DNA from: Dehalococcoidia bacterium | Lineage (GTDB): Bacteria; Chloroflexota; Dehalococcoidia; Lucifugimonadales; Lucifugimonadaceae | Length of the DNA: 51,179 bases | Assembly (NCBI GenBank): GCA_030747175.1 | Contig: JASLLE010000010.1 | Location: 1-51,179, forward strand | Direction of reading: 5' to 3' | Shown: one piece after another, positions 1-8,834 of the stretch | How the letters are laid out: each line of letters opens with the position of its first letter | Numbering within the stretch: position 1 is the stretch's first letter | Notes under the pieces: model-generated | Told to the model about the DNA's origin: nothing | The model's database searches: none | Seen by the model: only the letters and a program-made list of their open reading frames with translations | Position numbers and translations under genes: made by a program

Positions 1-110
1 CCCTAACTTTTTTCTTTTCTCTTGTGTGGTGTGGTTGGGTTTGTCTTACCCCGCCCCCCCGGCGGCGGGGGTGTTGGGGGTGGGGGGGGGCCCCCCCGCC
101 ATTAGGCGGC
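1..110. other. low-complexity contig-end-like sequence
   Basis: The first ~110 bases are pyrimidine-rich and then run through long G and C homopolymers (around 50-58 and 81-98) unlike anything else in the window. They look like low-quality or artefactual sequence at a contig end. I see no gene here. The short ORF that spans it has no recognisable protein character. Confidence 0.6.
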
Positions 111-212
111 CAGTGTGCCAACGCGGGTGATATCCACGACAGCAAGAGGGCGGAGCAACCGCCGCCCTACCGGTCGCTCGCGCTCCGCACAATCGGATCA
201 ACGATCGCCTCC

Positions 213-1643
213 TCACTCCGCCCCCAATCCGTCCAACAACCCGTTCAGAGTTATCGCCGCTGCCCTGCCCATCATTTCTGGATCCATCGCATTAATCGTG
301 TCGAGCGGCGTGTGGATCAGTGAAAGATCAGACCCGAAAAAGAAGATGGACGGGATGCCGGCGTCGCGAAAAGAGGCGTGATCGCTGGTGGCACCCGGCG
401 GTTCAATCCCCCGCACGGCCGAAATCCCAATTTCATCGGCGACATCCAGCCCCCGGCCCGACAATTCCAGATGTCCACCTATCTCAAGCGAACCGCTGCC
501 GAGAGCGTCGTAGTTGAACATGGCGGTGATCCTTGAACGTCCGGCCTCGTCCAGCGACGCCACATACGCAGCACTTCCCAGCAGGCCAAGTTCCTCCGAT
601 CCGAAGCCGATAACCCGTAATTCAAACGGAAGATCGGTATTCACGAGCTCCTCCGCCAGCACCAGGAATGTGGCAGTTCCGGAGGCGTTGTCGTTAGCGC
701 CCGGACTGTCCGGCACGGCGTCGTAATGGCCACCGATAATGACTACGGGAGCATCGTGATAATCCCCCGTTCTTGTAGCGACGACGTTGCGGCTGGGCCG
801 CTCTTCGGTCACGAGGCGCAAACTGACGTTCACGGGACCGTTTTCGATCTCAGCCAGCAGGGCTTCGCCGTCGGTTCCGGCGATCGTTACTGAAGGCCGG
901 TCGAAAGTCAGTTCAAAACCTTCTCCGAGCGTCCCGTCGAAGATCTCTGAAACGCTGTTGAAGACCACCATGCCCTCGGCGCCCGCCTCGAAAACGTTTC
1001 GAGCTTTCTGCGCGAACGAGATCTGGCCCCTTTCGACGAGTGCAACCATTCCGTCCATCGAGAAGTTCGGAAGGTCGCTTTCCCTACCGAGGTCTACGAA
1101 TACGAGTGGGCCGTTTACGTCGCCTTCCCCGGAGCCGGTGAAGATGTTCGTCCTGACCGGATACGGATTCGGACTGGTGACCTGTAGATGATTGCCGTTG
1201 CGGGGCCTTGAGCGGGCGGTGAACTCCTGAAACTGGACCTCGTAACCGTACGAGCGCAACTGGTCAGCGATGTACCCGGCCGCTGCGAGCTCGCCATCGG
1301 TCCCGGAGACACGCGGCGGCAACCCTACTGACAGTTCCCGGAGGTGGACGAGGGCGCGTTCGGTTAGTTCTTCGACGGACGGAGGAGAGATCGTCCCTGG
1401 CGCGTCGCCTCTGGAAATGGCTTCCGTGGGTTCTGCCGGCGCGGCCGGGTTCGGCGCTTCGCTGGATGAAGAAGGGGTTGCGGTCGGTGTGTCAGACACC
1501 GTCGGCGTTAGAAGCGCGCCCGGGCTACCGTCCCCGGTGACCGGATCGGCGCCGCATGCCACGGTAACGATTGCCACCAGTGACAGTGCGATCAGCAGGG
1601 TGCGATGGATATCGAATGATGTCAGTCCGGGCGAGAAAGGCAT
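213..1643 (-). CDS. M28-family zinc aminopeptidase, secreted lipoprotein with PA domain
   Basis: Predicted zinc-dependent exopeptidase of family M28, acting outside the membrane. With the start at 1643 the protein is 476 aa. It begins with a signal peptide ending in the lipobox VTVAC (Cys30), which supports this start over an upstream in-frame extension of 45 residues. A Pro/Ser/Thr/Ala-rich linker follows (about 40-85), then a peptidase domain with an inserted protease-associated (PA) region (about 170-290). The M28 metal ligands are visible: His306 and Asp318 (HYD...ANDNASG), the Glu pair 350/351 (GSEELG), Asp379 (NYDALG) and His444 (SLIHTPLDT). The set is complete, so the enzyme should be active. 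It lies downstream of the HyuA-like gene on the same strand, with about 145 bases between them. The lipid anchor and peptidase class are clear; the substrate is unknown. Confidence 0.9.
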   Translation of the reverse strand: MPFSPGLTSFDIHRTLLIALSLVAIVTVACGADPVTGDGSPGALLTPTVSDTPTATPSSSSEAPNPAAPAEPTEAISRGDAPGTISPPSVEELTERALVHLRELSVGLPPRVSGTDGELAAAGYIADQLRSYGYEVQFQEFTARSRPRNGNHLQVTSPNPYPVRTNIFTGSGEGDVNGPLVFVDLGRESDLPNFSMDGMVALVERGQISFAQKARNVFEAGAEGMVVFNSVSEIFDGTLGEGFELTFDRPSVTIAGTDGEALLAEIENGPVNVSLRLVTEERPSRNVVATRTGDYHDAPVVIIGGHYDAVPDSPGANDNASGTATFLVLAEELVNTDLPFELRVIGFGSEELGLLGSAAYVASLDEAGRSRITAMFNYDALGSGSLEIGGHLELSGRGLDVADEIGISAVRGIEPPGATSDHASFRDAGIPSIFFFGSDLSLIHTPLDTINAMDPEMMGRAAAITLNGLLDGLGAE

Positions 1644-1788
1644 ATATCTAGAGGCAAGTAATTGGAATGGCACGCCGTAAGTGTGACGCACAGACTGGTA
1701 CGCAGGGTGGCGCCTTTTATATGTCTGGATCGCTCCCGGAACAGTGCCGGTGAACGAGGCTCGCGGGCGCCGTCTCACATCGCGCCGA

Positions 1789-3327
1789 TTACGTCGGCGC
1801 AGTGTCGCCGACTACTCGGACCCGTACCCGTAACGCGTCGCCGGGGACATACGAGAGCGGAAGGTCCTCCACCTCCACGACCGTGAGTGTTTCGGGGTCC
1901 GCGCCGGCCTGGATCGTTCGTTGCTTCGCCATCTCGGTAGCGGCCTCGATGGAGGCGGCGCGGCCGATGTCGTTGAATACCTGGTCCACCTCTCCGCTCA
2001 CCTGTGCGATGGCCGCGCCGACCGCGTTTGCGACGCCGCGATGCTCCACCTGGATGACCTCGGACACGCCCGGCAGATCGTCCGGCACGAGGAACGCGCC
2101 GCCTCCCACGGCGATCAACGGCACGGGCGTGGCATCCACCTTCATCCGGTCGACCGCCTCGTCGATCATCGCCGCGATGCGGCCGCGTGCGGCCTTTATC
2201 AACTCCGGGTCTTGAGACGCAGCGGGTCCACTATCGCCCAGATCGACCAGTCCGGCCGCTACCGCGATGTCCGTGGCCGTCAGGGACTCTCCGCCAAATA
2301 CGAGAGCCTCGCTCGTGATGCGATGACCGACACTCTGCGGACCAACTGATGATCCGTCGGAGCCCACGAGTGATCCACCTCCGAGGCCAATGGAGAGGAG
2401 GTCCGGCATTCGGAAGAGCGTGCGTACACCACCGATCTCGACCACGTTATTGGCCTCCCTCGGGAAGCCCGCCTGCAACACGCCCACGTCTGTCGTCGTG
2501 CCGCCAATGTCCACCACGGTGGCGTCGTCCAGCCCCGTCAGGAAGGCCGCTCCGCGCATGCTGTTGGTCGGACCGGATGCGAAGCTGTAGATCGGGAACT
2601 CTTCTGCGAACTCGGCCCTCATGACCGTGCCGTCGTTCTGCGTCATGTAAAGCGGCGCATTGATCCCGCTCTGGCGCAACGCATCGGTGAAGGCGTGCGT
2701 GGTCTTCCGTGCGAGGTCGATGATGCAGGCGTTCAGAAGGGTGGCGTTCTCTCGCTCCAGCAACCCGATGCGACCGAGATCGTTGGAGAGCGTGATGTCG
2801 ACGCCCGGGCACTCTTCGCGAAGGATCTCGGCCGCGGCCTCCTCGCATTCCGCAGTCAGCGGCGAGAAGATGCTCGCGATGCCGACAGACGTGATGCCCG
2901 AGCCCGCGATTTGACGTGCCGCATCTCGCATGGCGTCCGCATCAAACTCGACCAGTGGACGACCGTCGTACTCGTGTCCGCCCTCGATCATGAAGACGCG
3001 CCCCCGGACGATCTCGGCAAGGTCGTCCGGCCAGTCGATGAAAGGCGGAAGCGATGCGCTTGCGGGGAGTCCGATTCGGACCGCCGCAACAGGTGTCAGA
3101 TCTCGACGCTGAACCACGGCGTTCGTGAAATGTGTCGTGCCGATCATCGCCGCGTCGACGTGTCCCGGCCCATCTTCGAGTCCCTCGATCAGTTCTTGCA
3201 GCGAATTCAAAATGCCGCCGGTGACATCGTCGGTTGTCGGCGTCTTGACGCCAGCCACTACGCTTTCGTCTTCGATCAGGACGGCGTCGGTGTTGGTGCC
3301 GCCAACGTCTATGCCGATGCGCCTCAT
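1789..3327 (-). CDS. hydantoinase/oxoprolinase-family protein (HyuA-like, short form)
   Basis: HyuA-type ATP-dependent hydrolase of the hydantoinase/5-oxoprolinase superfamily, 512 aa. The start at 3327 puts the ASKHA-type phosphate-binding motif (RIGIDVGGTNTDAVL) at the N-terminus. A second phosphate-binding motif, VVDIGGTTTDVG, lies mid-protein, and glycine-rich IGLGGGS and VGGGAFLVP segments follow. Longer HyuA proteins of about 700 aa carry an extra C-terminal region that is missing here; short forms are commonly found beside DUF917 proteins, as in this window. It probably acts in the cytoplasm on a cyclic amide or thiohydantoin. An ORF extension of 21 residues runs into an intergenic repeat and is rejected. 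The nearly 200 bases separating it from the DUF917 gene hold dispersed palindromes. Family is confident, substrate is not. Confidence 0.85.
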   Translation of the reverse strand: MRRIGIDVGGTNTDAVLIEDESVVAGVKTPTTDDVTGGILNSLQELIEGLEDGPGHVDAAMIGTTHFTNAVVQRRDLTPVAAVRIGLPASASLPPFIDWPDDLAEIVRGRVFMIEGGHEYDGRPLVEFDADAMRDAARQIAGSGITSVGIASIFSPLTAECEEAAAEILREECPGVDITLSNDLGRIGLLERENATLLNACIIDLARKTTHAFTDALRQSGINAPLYMTQNDGTVMRAEFAEEFPIYSFASGPTNSMRGAAFLTGLDDATVVDIGGTTTDVGVLQAGFPREANNVVEIGGVRTLFRMPDLLSIGLGGGSLVGSDGSSVGPQSVGHRITSEALVFGGESLTATDIAVAAGLVDLGDSGPAASQDPELIKAARGRIAAMIDEAVDRMKVDATPVPLIAVGGGAFLVPDDLPGVSEVIQVEHRGVANAVGAAIAQVSGEVDQVFNDIGRAASIEAATEMAKQRTIQAGADPETLTVVEVEDLPLSYVPGDALRVRVRVVGDTAPT

Positions 3328-3390
3328 GACCAGACCACCGGAGCGCCTTTCCCCGTTGGGAGAAGGAGAAGTTCTGGACGTGGACAACAC

Positions 3391-3421
3391 CGTAGGGGCG
3401 GGGCTTGCCCCGCCCGCACCC
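3391..3421. repeat. GC-rich perfect hairpin, dispersed repeat (GGGGCGGGGCTTGC type)
   Basis: A perfect 8-bp stem, GGGCGGGG (3396-3403) against CCCCGCCC (3408-3415), with a 4-base loop. Fifteen bases of it (3394-3408) recur exactly at 17712-17726. It sits between the DUF917 and HyuA-like genes. It may be a dispersed intergenic palindrome or act as a transcript-stabilising hairpin. Confidence 0.6.
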
Positions 3422-3424
3422 GTA

Positions 3425-3439
3425 CTTCGAGAGCCTCAG
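3425..3439 (+). repeat. 15-bp dispersed motif CTTCGAGAGCCTCAG, copy 1
   Basis: Exact copy of a 15-base motif that also occurs at 9094-9108 and 44865-44879, always between genes and on the same strand. It resembles the widespread intergenic CCTTCGACAGGCTCAGG class of palindromic elements. Confidence 0.55.
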
Positions 3440-3526
3440 CATGGGTGGGTGAAATCCGTGCTGCGCCACCCGTTCTCCCATGTCCGGGCGGGAGAAGTCT
3501 CGGCGTGTCATTCAGGCTGATCGCCC

Positions 3527-4618
3527 TCATGCTCCTGCGCCAAACACGGACTCAAAATCCATGTCGTATCCAAACGCCCTCGGCCCAACGTTCTGAAGCC
3601 CCCGCTCAGAGGTCAGTATCGGAGCGGCGGGCAGGGCGATGACGGAGACACGCTGGCCGTATCGCAACGTCTCGGTGCCGATCGCCTCGCCGGAGAGGGT
3701 GTCCATGACGCAGATGATCTCCGGCACGGTGGCCGCGGGGACGCCGTCCCTCAGGCCGATGGCGAACTCGTTCTGGAACTCCAGACGGAACTCATGACCG
3801 TCATCGTCATCCAGCCCGTCGATGGTGGCGGAGCCGCGCAGGAAACCCTCCGTGGCTCGTCGGTCGATATCTGTGATCTTGCCGCGAAACAACAAGAGCC
3901 CGCCTTCGTGATCCAGCGCCGCCTGCACAGGGTCTTCATGCGCCGCACGGGCGTCCTCTACGGCGCGTCCCAGTTCGATAGCCCGGGTTGTCGTGTAAAG
4001 AATCCCCCAGTCCTTGACCTCTTTGCCGGAACGGGGCGCTTTGCAGGTGGCGGCGGTGGAGCCGACCTCCGTGCAGACCTTGCGGCTGATGCGCTCCATC
4101 CATTTCCAGCTGGCGGCCCGCGCGACGATAGTCTCGTTGTCCCGGATATCGGCCAGGCATAACGGGTACATCTGGAGATCGCCGATAGCAAAGCTGGTCA
4201 TCTGTGCTTCCGGGAAGGCACGTCCCATCGAATCGGCATCGACCACAGGCAGCCCGGTCACGGCGGCCACCATCAGCGGCTGGAGGGCGTTGCCCCCGCC
4301 GATCTCGAGCGACATGACGGCGTCGAACTTTCGCCCCAGATAGTCCTCCATCATGCGGACGGGTTTGGCGGCGAAGTTCGGATCGCGCAGGCGTTCCTGG
4401 CCCACGAGTGGAGCACCCATGCTGGATACGACCGCGACCAGGTCGCCATCGCCAAGCGTCATCGGGTCGATCAACTTCACCCGCTTGCCCGTTCTGTACT
4501 GCTCCCGCATGTTTAGATAGGAGTAGTAAGGGCTCCCTCCGCCGCCCGCGCCAAGGATCCACGCGCCCGTAGAAAGCGGGGTCAATTCTTCAGGTTGAAT
4601 CTCGCGTGAATCAACCAT
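3527..4618 (-). CDS. DUF917 family protein (S-methyl thiohydantoin desulfurase-like)
   Basis: A 363-aa protein of the DUF917 family, whose Pfam name now refers to S-methyl thiohydantoin desulfurases. Recognition rests on the N-terminal segment with LSTGAWILGAGGGGSPY, the following segment LVAVVSSMGAPLVGQERL, and the overall length. Members are usually encoded next to HyuA-type hydantoinases, as here. Its start overlaps the end of the upstream enoyl-CoA hydratase gene by 8 bases, suggesting translational coupling. A role in metabolising a cyclic N- or S-containing compound is inferred from the family and neighbour, not shown by the sequence. Confidence 0.8.
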   Translation of the reverse strand: MVDSREIQPEELTPLSTGAWILGAGGGGSPYYSYLNMREQYRTGKRVKLIDPMTLGDGDLVAVVSSMGAPLVGQERLRDPNFAAKPVRMMEDYLGRKFDAVMSLEIGGGNALQPLMVAAVTGLPVVDADSMGRAFPEAQMTSFAIGDLQMYPLCLADIRDNETIVARAASWKWMERISRKVCTEVGSTAATCKAPRSGKEVKDWGILYTTTRAIELGRAVEDARAAHEDPVQAALDHEGGLLLFRGKITDIDRRATEGFLRGSATIDGLDDDDGHEFRLEFQNEFAIGLRDGVPAATVPEIICVMDTLSGEAIGTETLRYGQRVSVIALPAAPILTSERGLQNVGPRAFGYDMDFESVFGAGA

Positions 4619-5468
4619 CTGATTCAGAACCGTCCTGTTCCGTCTTCTGGCGTGCCTCGTAGTTGTCGAACGCCCGTTGCACCATCGGCCTGCGTCGGCC
4701 TTCCGGCTTTTGAAGGGTGTACCCGGGGTCGCTTTCGCCGAGCGAACTGAGATTGTAGAGGGGGAAGGCGCCCTGTATGTGCTGGGTGAAGCCCTGCGCG
4801 TCCTGCATCTGGTTGATCGCCAGTTTGATCATGCGCAACTGGAACGGGTCGTTCGCCGCCACGCGAGCCGCGTAGGCCATCGATTCCTCTTCGAGTTTGT
4901 CCTTCGGGAACACCTGGTTTACATACCCCAGATCAAGGGCTTCCTGTGCGTCCACAAATCGACTCTCGAACAAAATCTCGCGGGCCTTGCGGTGGTGCAT
5001 CTCCCACGGCACGGAGAAGTACTGGAAGTTGGCGGGCAGGAACATGGCGTCTTCGGCTGCGAAGACCACGTCCATGGCGGACGAGATGATCCATCCGGCG
5101 AAGATGCAGTAACCCTGCACGGCGGCGATGGTGGGCTTTGGAAGATTGCGCCAGCGCAGCGACTTGTCGATGTTCTGGTCGAATCCACGCCTGTACTTGC
5201 CGCGGAGCCCTTCTTCTATCGGGCGTTCTTCCCGATCCGCCATCTCCTCCGGCGTCCCCAGGTCGTGTCCCGCCGAGAAATGATCGCCTGCGCCCGCCAG
5301 GACTATCGCACCGATGCCATCGTCCTCGCCCGCGTAGCCGAACGCATGGTCCAGCTCTTCCAGCAGAATCCGGCTCTGGGCGTTGCGATACCTCGGGCGA
5401 TTCAGGACGATTCGTGCAACCCGGTCGTGCTGCTCGTAATTGATCTGCGTGTAGTCGCTGGGCGGCAT
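4611..5468 (-). CDS. enoyl-CoA hydratase/isomerase family protein
   Basis: Crotonase-fold protein, 285 aa, slightly longer than typical enoyl-CoA hydratases (about 260). The N-terminal strand VARIVLNRPRYRNA and the first oxyanion-hole segment (GAGDHFSAGHDL, about residues 60-72) are characteristic. The second oxyanion segment, AAVQGYCIFAGWIISSAMD, is recognisable but has an unusual cysteine- and aromatic-rich sequence. The catalytic glutamates of classic hydratases are not obvious, so another crotonase reaction (isomerase, hydrolase or decarboxylase) is possible. It lies 28 bases downstream of the first of two overlapping CoA-transferase genes and overlaps the DUF917 gene, so these genes are likely one transcript acting on a CoA thioester. 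Confidence 0.85.
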   Translation of the reverse strand: MPPSDYTQINYEQHDRVARIVLNRPRYRNAQSRILLEELDHAFGYAGEDDGIGAIVLAGAGDHFSAGHDLGTPEEMADREERPIEEGLRGKYRRGFDQNIDKSLRWRNLPKPTIAAVQGYCIFAGWIISSAMDVVFAAEDAMFLPANFQYFSVPWEMHHRKAREILFESRFVDAQEALDLGYVNQVFPKDKLEEESMAYAARVAANDPFQLRMIKLAINQMQDAQGFTQHIQGAFPLYNLSSLGESDPGYTLQKPEGRRRPMVQRAFDNYEARQKTEQDGSESDG

Positions 5469-5496
5469 TGTTGTGCTCCCGCTGTTGTCAATAGGT

Positions 5497-6756
5497 TCAG
5501 TTCGAGGGTCCGGCGCCCGTCACGCCCCCGTCGAGTAGATCGTTGTATTCCTCTTCGTTGATATCGAGAAGACGTCGCAGGACTTCCCGCGTGTGCTGTC
5601 CCTGCAACGGCGCGTACCGCTGCACCGTGGCCGGGGTGTCTGAGAATTGCGCCGGCACTCCGGACTGAGGGTGGATCCCGGCTTCCGGGTGTTCCACATC
5701 CACGATAAAGCCGCGCTCCCGAAGAGCTTCGTCGTCGGCGACCTCGTGCGCGTCGAGGACCGGCGCTGCGATGACCCCGGATCGCGAAAGCCGTCCCGCC
5801 AGGTCGTCCCGCTCCTCGCCCGCCACCCATGCCCCGATCTCGGCGTCGAGCGCGTCCTCGCTGGCTTTGCGAGCGGCGTTGCCGGCAAACCGGGGATCGG
5901 TCAGCCATTCGTCGCGGCCCGAGATGCCGCAAAGAGCGGCCCACTGTGCTTCTGTCTCGGTGGCGAGGGCAACCCACTTTTCGTCAGCCGTGCGGTAGAT
6001 GCCGTGCGGGGCGAAGGTCATGTGCCGATTTCCGAGGCGACCCCGCACGTTCCCTGTCATGCGCTCTTCAAGCATGGCATCGCCTATGAACGCCAGGCTG
6101 GATTCCTGCATCGAAAGATCGACGTACTGGCCCTTGCCCGTTGTCTCCCGGTGCATGAGGGCGCTCACGATCCCGGCGAACCCGTTTAGCCCGGCTGCGG
6201 CGTCCGGGTACATCTGCCCGGAGTTGAGCGGAGGACCGCCCTCGTAGCCAAGCAGGGACGACATGCCGGAGATCGGCTCGATGGTTCCCCCGATGCCGGG
6301 AACGTCCCGCCAGGGACCGTTGTTCCCGAAGGCGGAGAGGCTGCAGAGGATGATGTCGGGCTTGATCCCGCGTAGCGCGTCGTAGTCGATACCGAGATTT
6401 CCGAGCACGCGCGGCGCAAAGTTCTCCGCCACGAAATCCGCGAACGGCACCAGTCGTTTGAAGACCTCGATGCCGTCCGGGTGAGTCAGGTCCAGTGTGA
6501 TGCACTGCTTGTTCAGATTGACTGAATTGTAGTTTGGGTGGACGTTCCAGGGGTGCTGGATTTCTGAGGCCCCGGACGCGTCCCGGACCGTCTCCGGAAT
6601 GGGTCTGTCGTACGACCCGCGCCAGGAGTCAGGCCGTCCGTGGAACTCCACCTGGATGATCTCAGCGCCAAGCATCCCGAGGAGCTCTGTCGCGTACGAC
6701 CCGGCCCACGCCTGTGTCAGTACTATCCCCCGGTAACCAGTGAGCGGGCCGCTCAT
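5497..6756 (-). CDS. CaiB/BaiF (class III) CoA-transferase, active-type subunit
   Basis: Class III CoA-transferase, 419 aa, predicted to move CoA between carboxylic acids. The family signature is clear: an N-terminal beta-alpha segment ending in LLGMLGAEIIQVE, then ITLDLTHPDG, ADFVAENFAPRVL and TGKGQYVDLSM. Asp185 in the segment YPDAAAGLNG aligns with the catalytic Asp169 of formyl-CoA transferase, so this copy should be competent. Its start codon overlaps the stop of the upstream paralogue by four bases (ATGA), implying co-translation and possibly a heteromeric enzyme. The acid donor and acceptor cannot be read from sequence. Confidence 0.9.
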   Translation of the reverse strand: MSGPLTGYRGIVLTQAWAGSYATELLGMLGAEIIQVEFHGRPDSWRGSYDRPIPETVRDASGASEIQHPWNVHPNYNSVNLNKQCITLDLTHPDGIEVFKRLVPFADFVAENFAPRVLGNLGIDYDALRGIKPDIILCSLSAFGNNGPWRDVPGIGGTIEPISGMSSLLGYEGGPPLNSGQMYPDAAAGLNGFAGIVSALMHRETTGKGQYVDLSMQESSLAFIGDAMLEERMTGNVRGRLGNRHMTFAPHGIYRTADEKWVALATETEAQWAALCGISGRDEWLTDPRFAGNAARKASEDALDAEIGAWVAGEERDDLAGRLSRSGVIAAPVLDAHEVADDEALRERGFIVDVEHPEAGIHPQSGVPAQFSDTPATVQRYAPLQGQHTREVLRRLLDINEEEYNDLLDGGVTGAGPSN

Positions 6757-7934
6757 CGCACAACTCCAGCGGCAAGCAGTCCGTCGATAGCCGATTCTTC
6801 AAGACCGGAGAACTCGTGCAGAGCCTCGGCGGTGTGCTCCCCTGTACGTGGTGCACGTCGCACCAGATGCGAAGGCGTTGCACTCATCTTGAACGCCGGA
6901 CCCGGGAGCTCCGGCCCGCCCCCATCGGGGGAACGGAAAAACTCCCGGGCGCGCAGGTGGACGTTCTCGGCGAGCTCATCTGTTTCCAGCACCGGGCCGG
7001 CGATCACTCGCAGCGCTGCCAGCGTGTCGAACAGGTCCATCTTGTTCCAGTCGGCCAGTTTCTCCTGTGCGCGGCCGACGTACTCCTCGGTGTGCGCCTT
7101 CCGGTACCAGCTTGTGGCCCACCGGGGATCCTCGGCGAGATCGTCCAGTCCGAGGACGTTCATCGCGTCCCGCCAGAAATGGGGGCGGCTAATGGTCAGT
7201 GCAAAGTGACCGTCTTTTACCGGAACGGGCCCGGTGGACATGTCCACCTTTTCTTGCCGGGACTGCGGCTCATCCTGGTACTGGCTGGTCAGCAGCGCCG
7301 GGGCGAATGTCGATGTCATCACCTCAAGCTCGGAGATATCGATGAACTGGCCCCGGCCGGTGGGGTGTTTGCGTCGGGCGAGGAGGGCGCTGACGACCGA
7401 TCCGTAACCCATGGTTCCGGCGCAATAAGATGCCTGAAGCCCGCCTGGTTTGAGAGGTGGACGATCTCTGAGGCCGTTGATGGACGCCCAGCCGGAGAGG
7501 GCGGCGGTTGTCAGGTTGTTGCCCGGGTATGACGCGCGTGGACCGGAAGACCCGTGCGGGGTGATCGAGCACACGATAATGCGCGGATTCAACTGGTTGA
7601 GCGACCCGAAATCCAGCCCGAGCGGCTTCAACTCACCGGGAAGGCTGGAACAGACGAGAACATCGGCCGATTCAACGGCCGCATGAATCGCCTCAAGCCC
7701 GCCGGGCTGCTCAAGGTCCACAACCGCAGAGCGCCTGTTTGCCAGCACGTACTCGGCGACCACGCTGGCGCCGGTGTCATCGAAGGGAGCGAGCCGACGT
7801 GTCGGATGACCGTCGGGAGCTTCAAACAGCGCCACGTCAGCGCCGAAATCGGCCAGCATTCGTGCGCACCATGCACCCGATACGGAGGTCGAAAAATCGA
7901 TCACCCGAATCCCGTTGAGCGCCCCGGATTTCAT
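6753..7934 (-). CDS. CaiB/BaiF CoA-transferase paralogue lacking the catalytic Asp
   Basis: 393-aa member of the class III CoA-transferase family, with segments MLADFGADVALFEAP, VVDLEQPGGLEA and GRGQFIDISEL. In the segment that normally holds the catalytic Asp, the alignment to its neighbour gives Ser169 (LQASYCAGTMGYGSVVSAL) instead of Asp. It probably cannot form the aspartyl-CoA anhydride alone. It overlaps the downstream Asp-containing paralogue by four bases, so the likeliest reading is a two-subunit enzyme with one catalytic and one structural or substrate-binding subunit, as described for benzylsuccinate CoA-transferase BbsEF. The family is certain; the division of labour is inference. 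Confidence 0.88.
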   Translation of the reverse strand: MKSGALNGIRVIDFSTSVSGAWCARMLADFGADVALFEAPDGHPTRRLAPFDDTGASVVAEYVLANRRSAVVDLEQPGGLEAIHAAVESADVLVCSSLPGELKPLGLDFGSLNQLNPRIIVCSITPHGSSGPRASYPGNNLTTAALSGWASINGLRDRPPLKPGGLQASYCAGTMGYGSVVSALLARRKHPTGRGQFIDISELEVMTSTFAPALLTSQYQDEPQSRQEKVDMSTGPVPVKDGHFALTISRPHFWRDAMNVLGLDDLAEDPRWATSWYRKAHTEEYVGRAQEKLADWNKMDLFDTLAALRVIAGPVLETDELAENVHLRAREFFRSPDGGGPELPGPAFKMSATPSHLVRRAPRTGEHTAEALHEFSGLEESAIDGLLAAGVVR

Positions 7935-7967
7935 TGAGCCTTGCCCATCTTGATCATCGGGTAGCGG

Positions 7968-8771
7968 CTATACCTGCCAGTCCGGGTAAGCATGGCGCGA
8001 GATGACCGACATCCCGGCGTCTACCGAGAGCACGTGCCCCGTGACCCAGCGCGCCTCATCGCTCGCCAGGAACAGCGCCGCGTACCCCACGTCCCACGCC
8101 GTGCCCTCGATACCGAGCATCGAGGAGTTCTGGCGATGCCTCCGCAAATCGGCGTCCATCCGGTACTCCACCATCGGCGTGAACACGAGGCCGGGCGCAA
8201 CGCAGTTGACCCGTATTCCCTCGCGCCCGTGGTCGCCCGCCATGGCAATGGTTAGTCCGATCACCGCGGCCTTGGAGGTCGTGTACGCGGCATCGCCGAT
8301 GGCCTCGATTCCCGCGCCGGATGAGATGTTGATGATCGAACCGCCACCGTCCGCGATCATCCGGGGTATGGCGTGGCGGGAGGTCAGGACCATGCTGCGG
8401 ACGTTTGTGCTCTGCACCCTGTCCCAATCATCCATGTCGATCTCGGGCACCGTCTTCCGCAGGCTGATCCCGACGTTGTTGTCCAGTACGTCAAGCCGGC
8501 CGTAGCGTTCCACTGCGGCGTCCACCATGTCTCGACAGTCGTCCTCGTTCGTCACATCCGCCTGGAATGTGCTGGCGACTCCGCCCTCGGCGTCGATCAT
8601 GGCGAGCGTCTCTTCTGCGCGCTCAACCTGGGCGTCCACCAGCAGGACGCTCGCGCCTTCACGAGCGAACAGCACGGCGGTCGCCTTGCCGTTGCCGACG
8701 CCGGGCCCGCGAGAACCGGCGCCCGTGACGATCGCTACCTTACCTTCAAGGCGTCCGGGTCGTTCGGCCAT
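7968..8771 (-). CDS. SDR-family NAD(P)-dependent oxidoreductase
   Basis: Short-chain dehydrogenase/reductase, 267 aa, the usual classical-SDR length. The nucleotide-binding motif is an expanded TGAGSRGPGVGNG near residue 16, followed by VLLVDAQ (acidic residue after beta-2, favouring NAD over NADP). The NNVG motif, the Ser of INISSGAG and the catalytic Tyr-x3-Lys (YTTSK) are all present. It sits about 30 bases upstream of the CoA-transferase pair and probably belongs to the same transcript. A dehydrogenase of a hydroxyacyl-CoA or alcohol intermediate is a reasonable role; the substrate is unknown. Confidence 0.88.
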   Translation of the reverse strand: MAERPGRLEGKVAIVTGAGSRGPGVGNGKATAVLFAREGASVLLVDAQVERAEETLAMIDAEGGVASTFQADVTNEDDCRDMVDAAVERYGRLDVLDNNVGISLRKTVPEIDMDDWDRVQSTNVRSMVLTSRHAIPRMIADGGGSIINISSGAGIEAIGDAAYTTSKAAVIGLTIAMAGDHGREGIRVNCVAPGLVFTPMVEYRMDADLRRHRQNSSMLGIEGTAWDVGYAALFLASDEARWVTGHVLSVDAGMSVISRHAYPDWQV

Positions 8772-8834
8772 TGTTCGGTCCCTTCAACGCTGGTGATTGA
8801 TCTTTGACTGGCTTGGGGGGAGGGCCATGGAGGT

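Noticed and set aside
24-323. Plus-strand open frame at the start of the window
   Set aside because: It lies in the homopolymer-rich contig end and overlaps the 3' end of the M28 peptidase gene in antisense. Composition is not protein-like.
1644-1778. N-terminal extension of the M28 peptidase
   Set aside because: The signal peptide and lipobox begin at the start at 1643, so upstream residues would block export.
2695-3642. Long plus-strand frame antisense to HyuA
   Set aside because: Arg- and Asp-rich shadow of the HyuA-like gene with no domain.
4677-5561. Long plus-strand frame antisense to the enoyl-CoA hydratase
   Set aside because: Shadow of a clear crotonase gene in a GC-rich genome.
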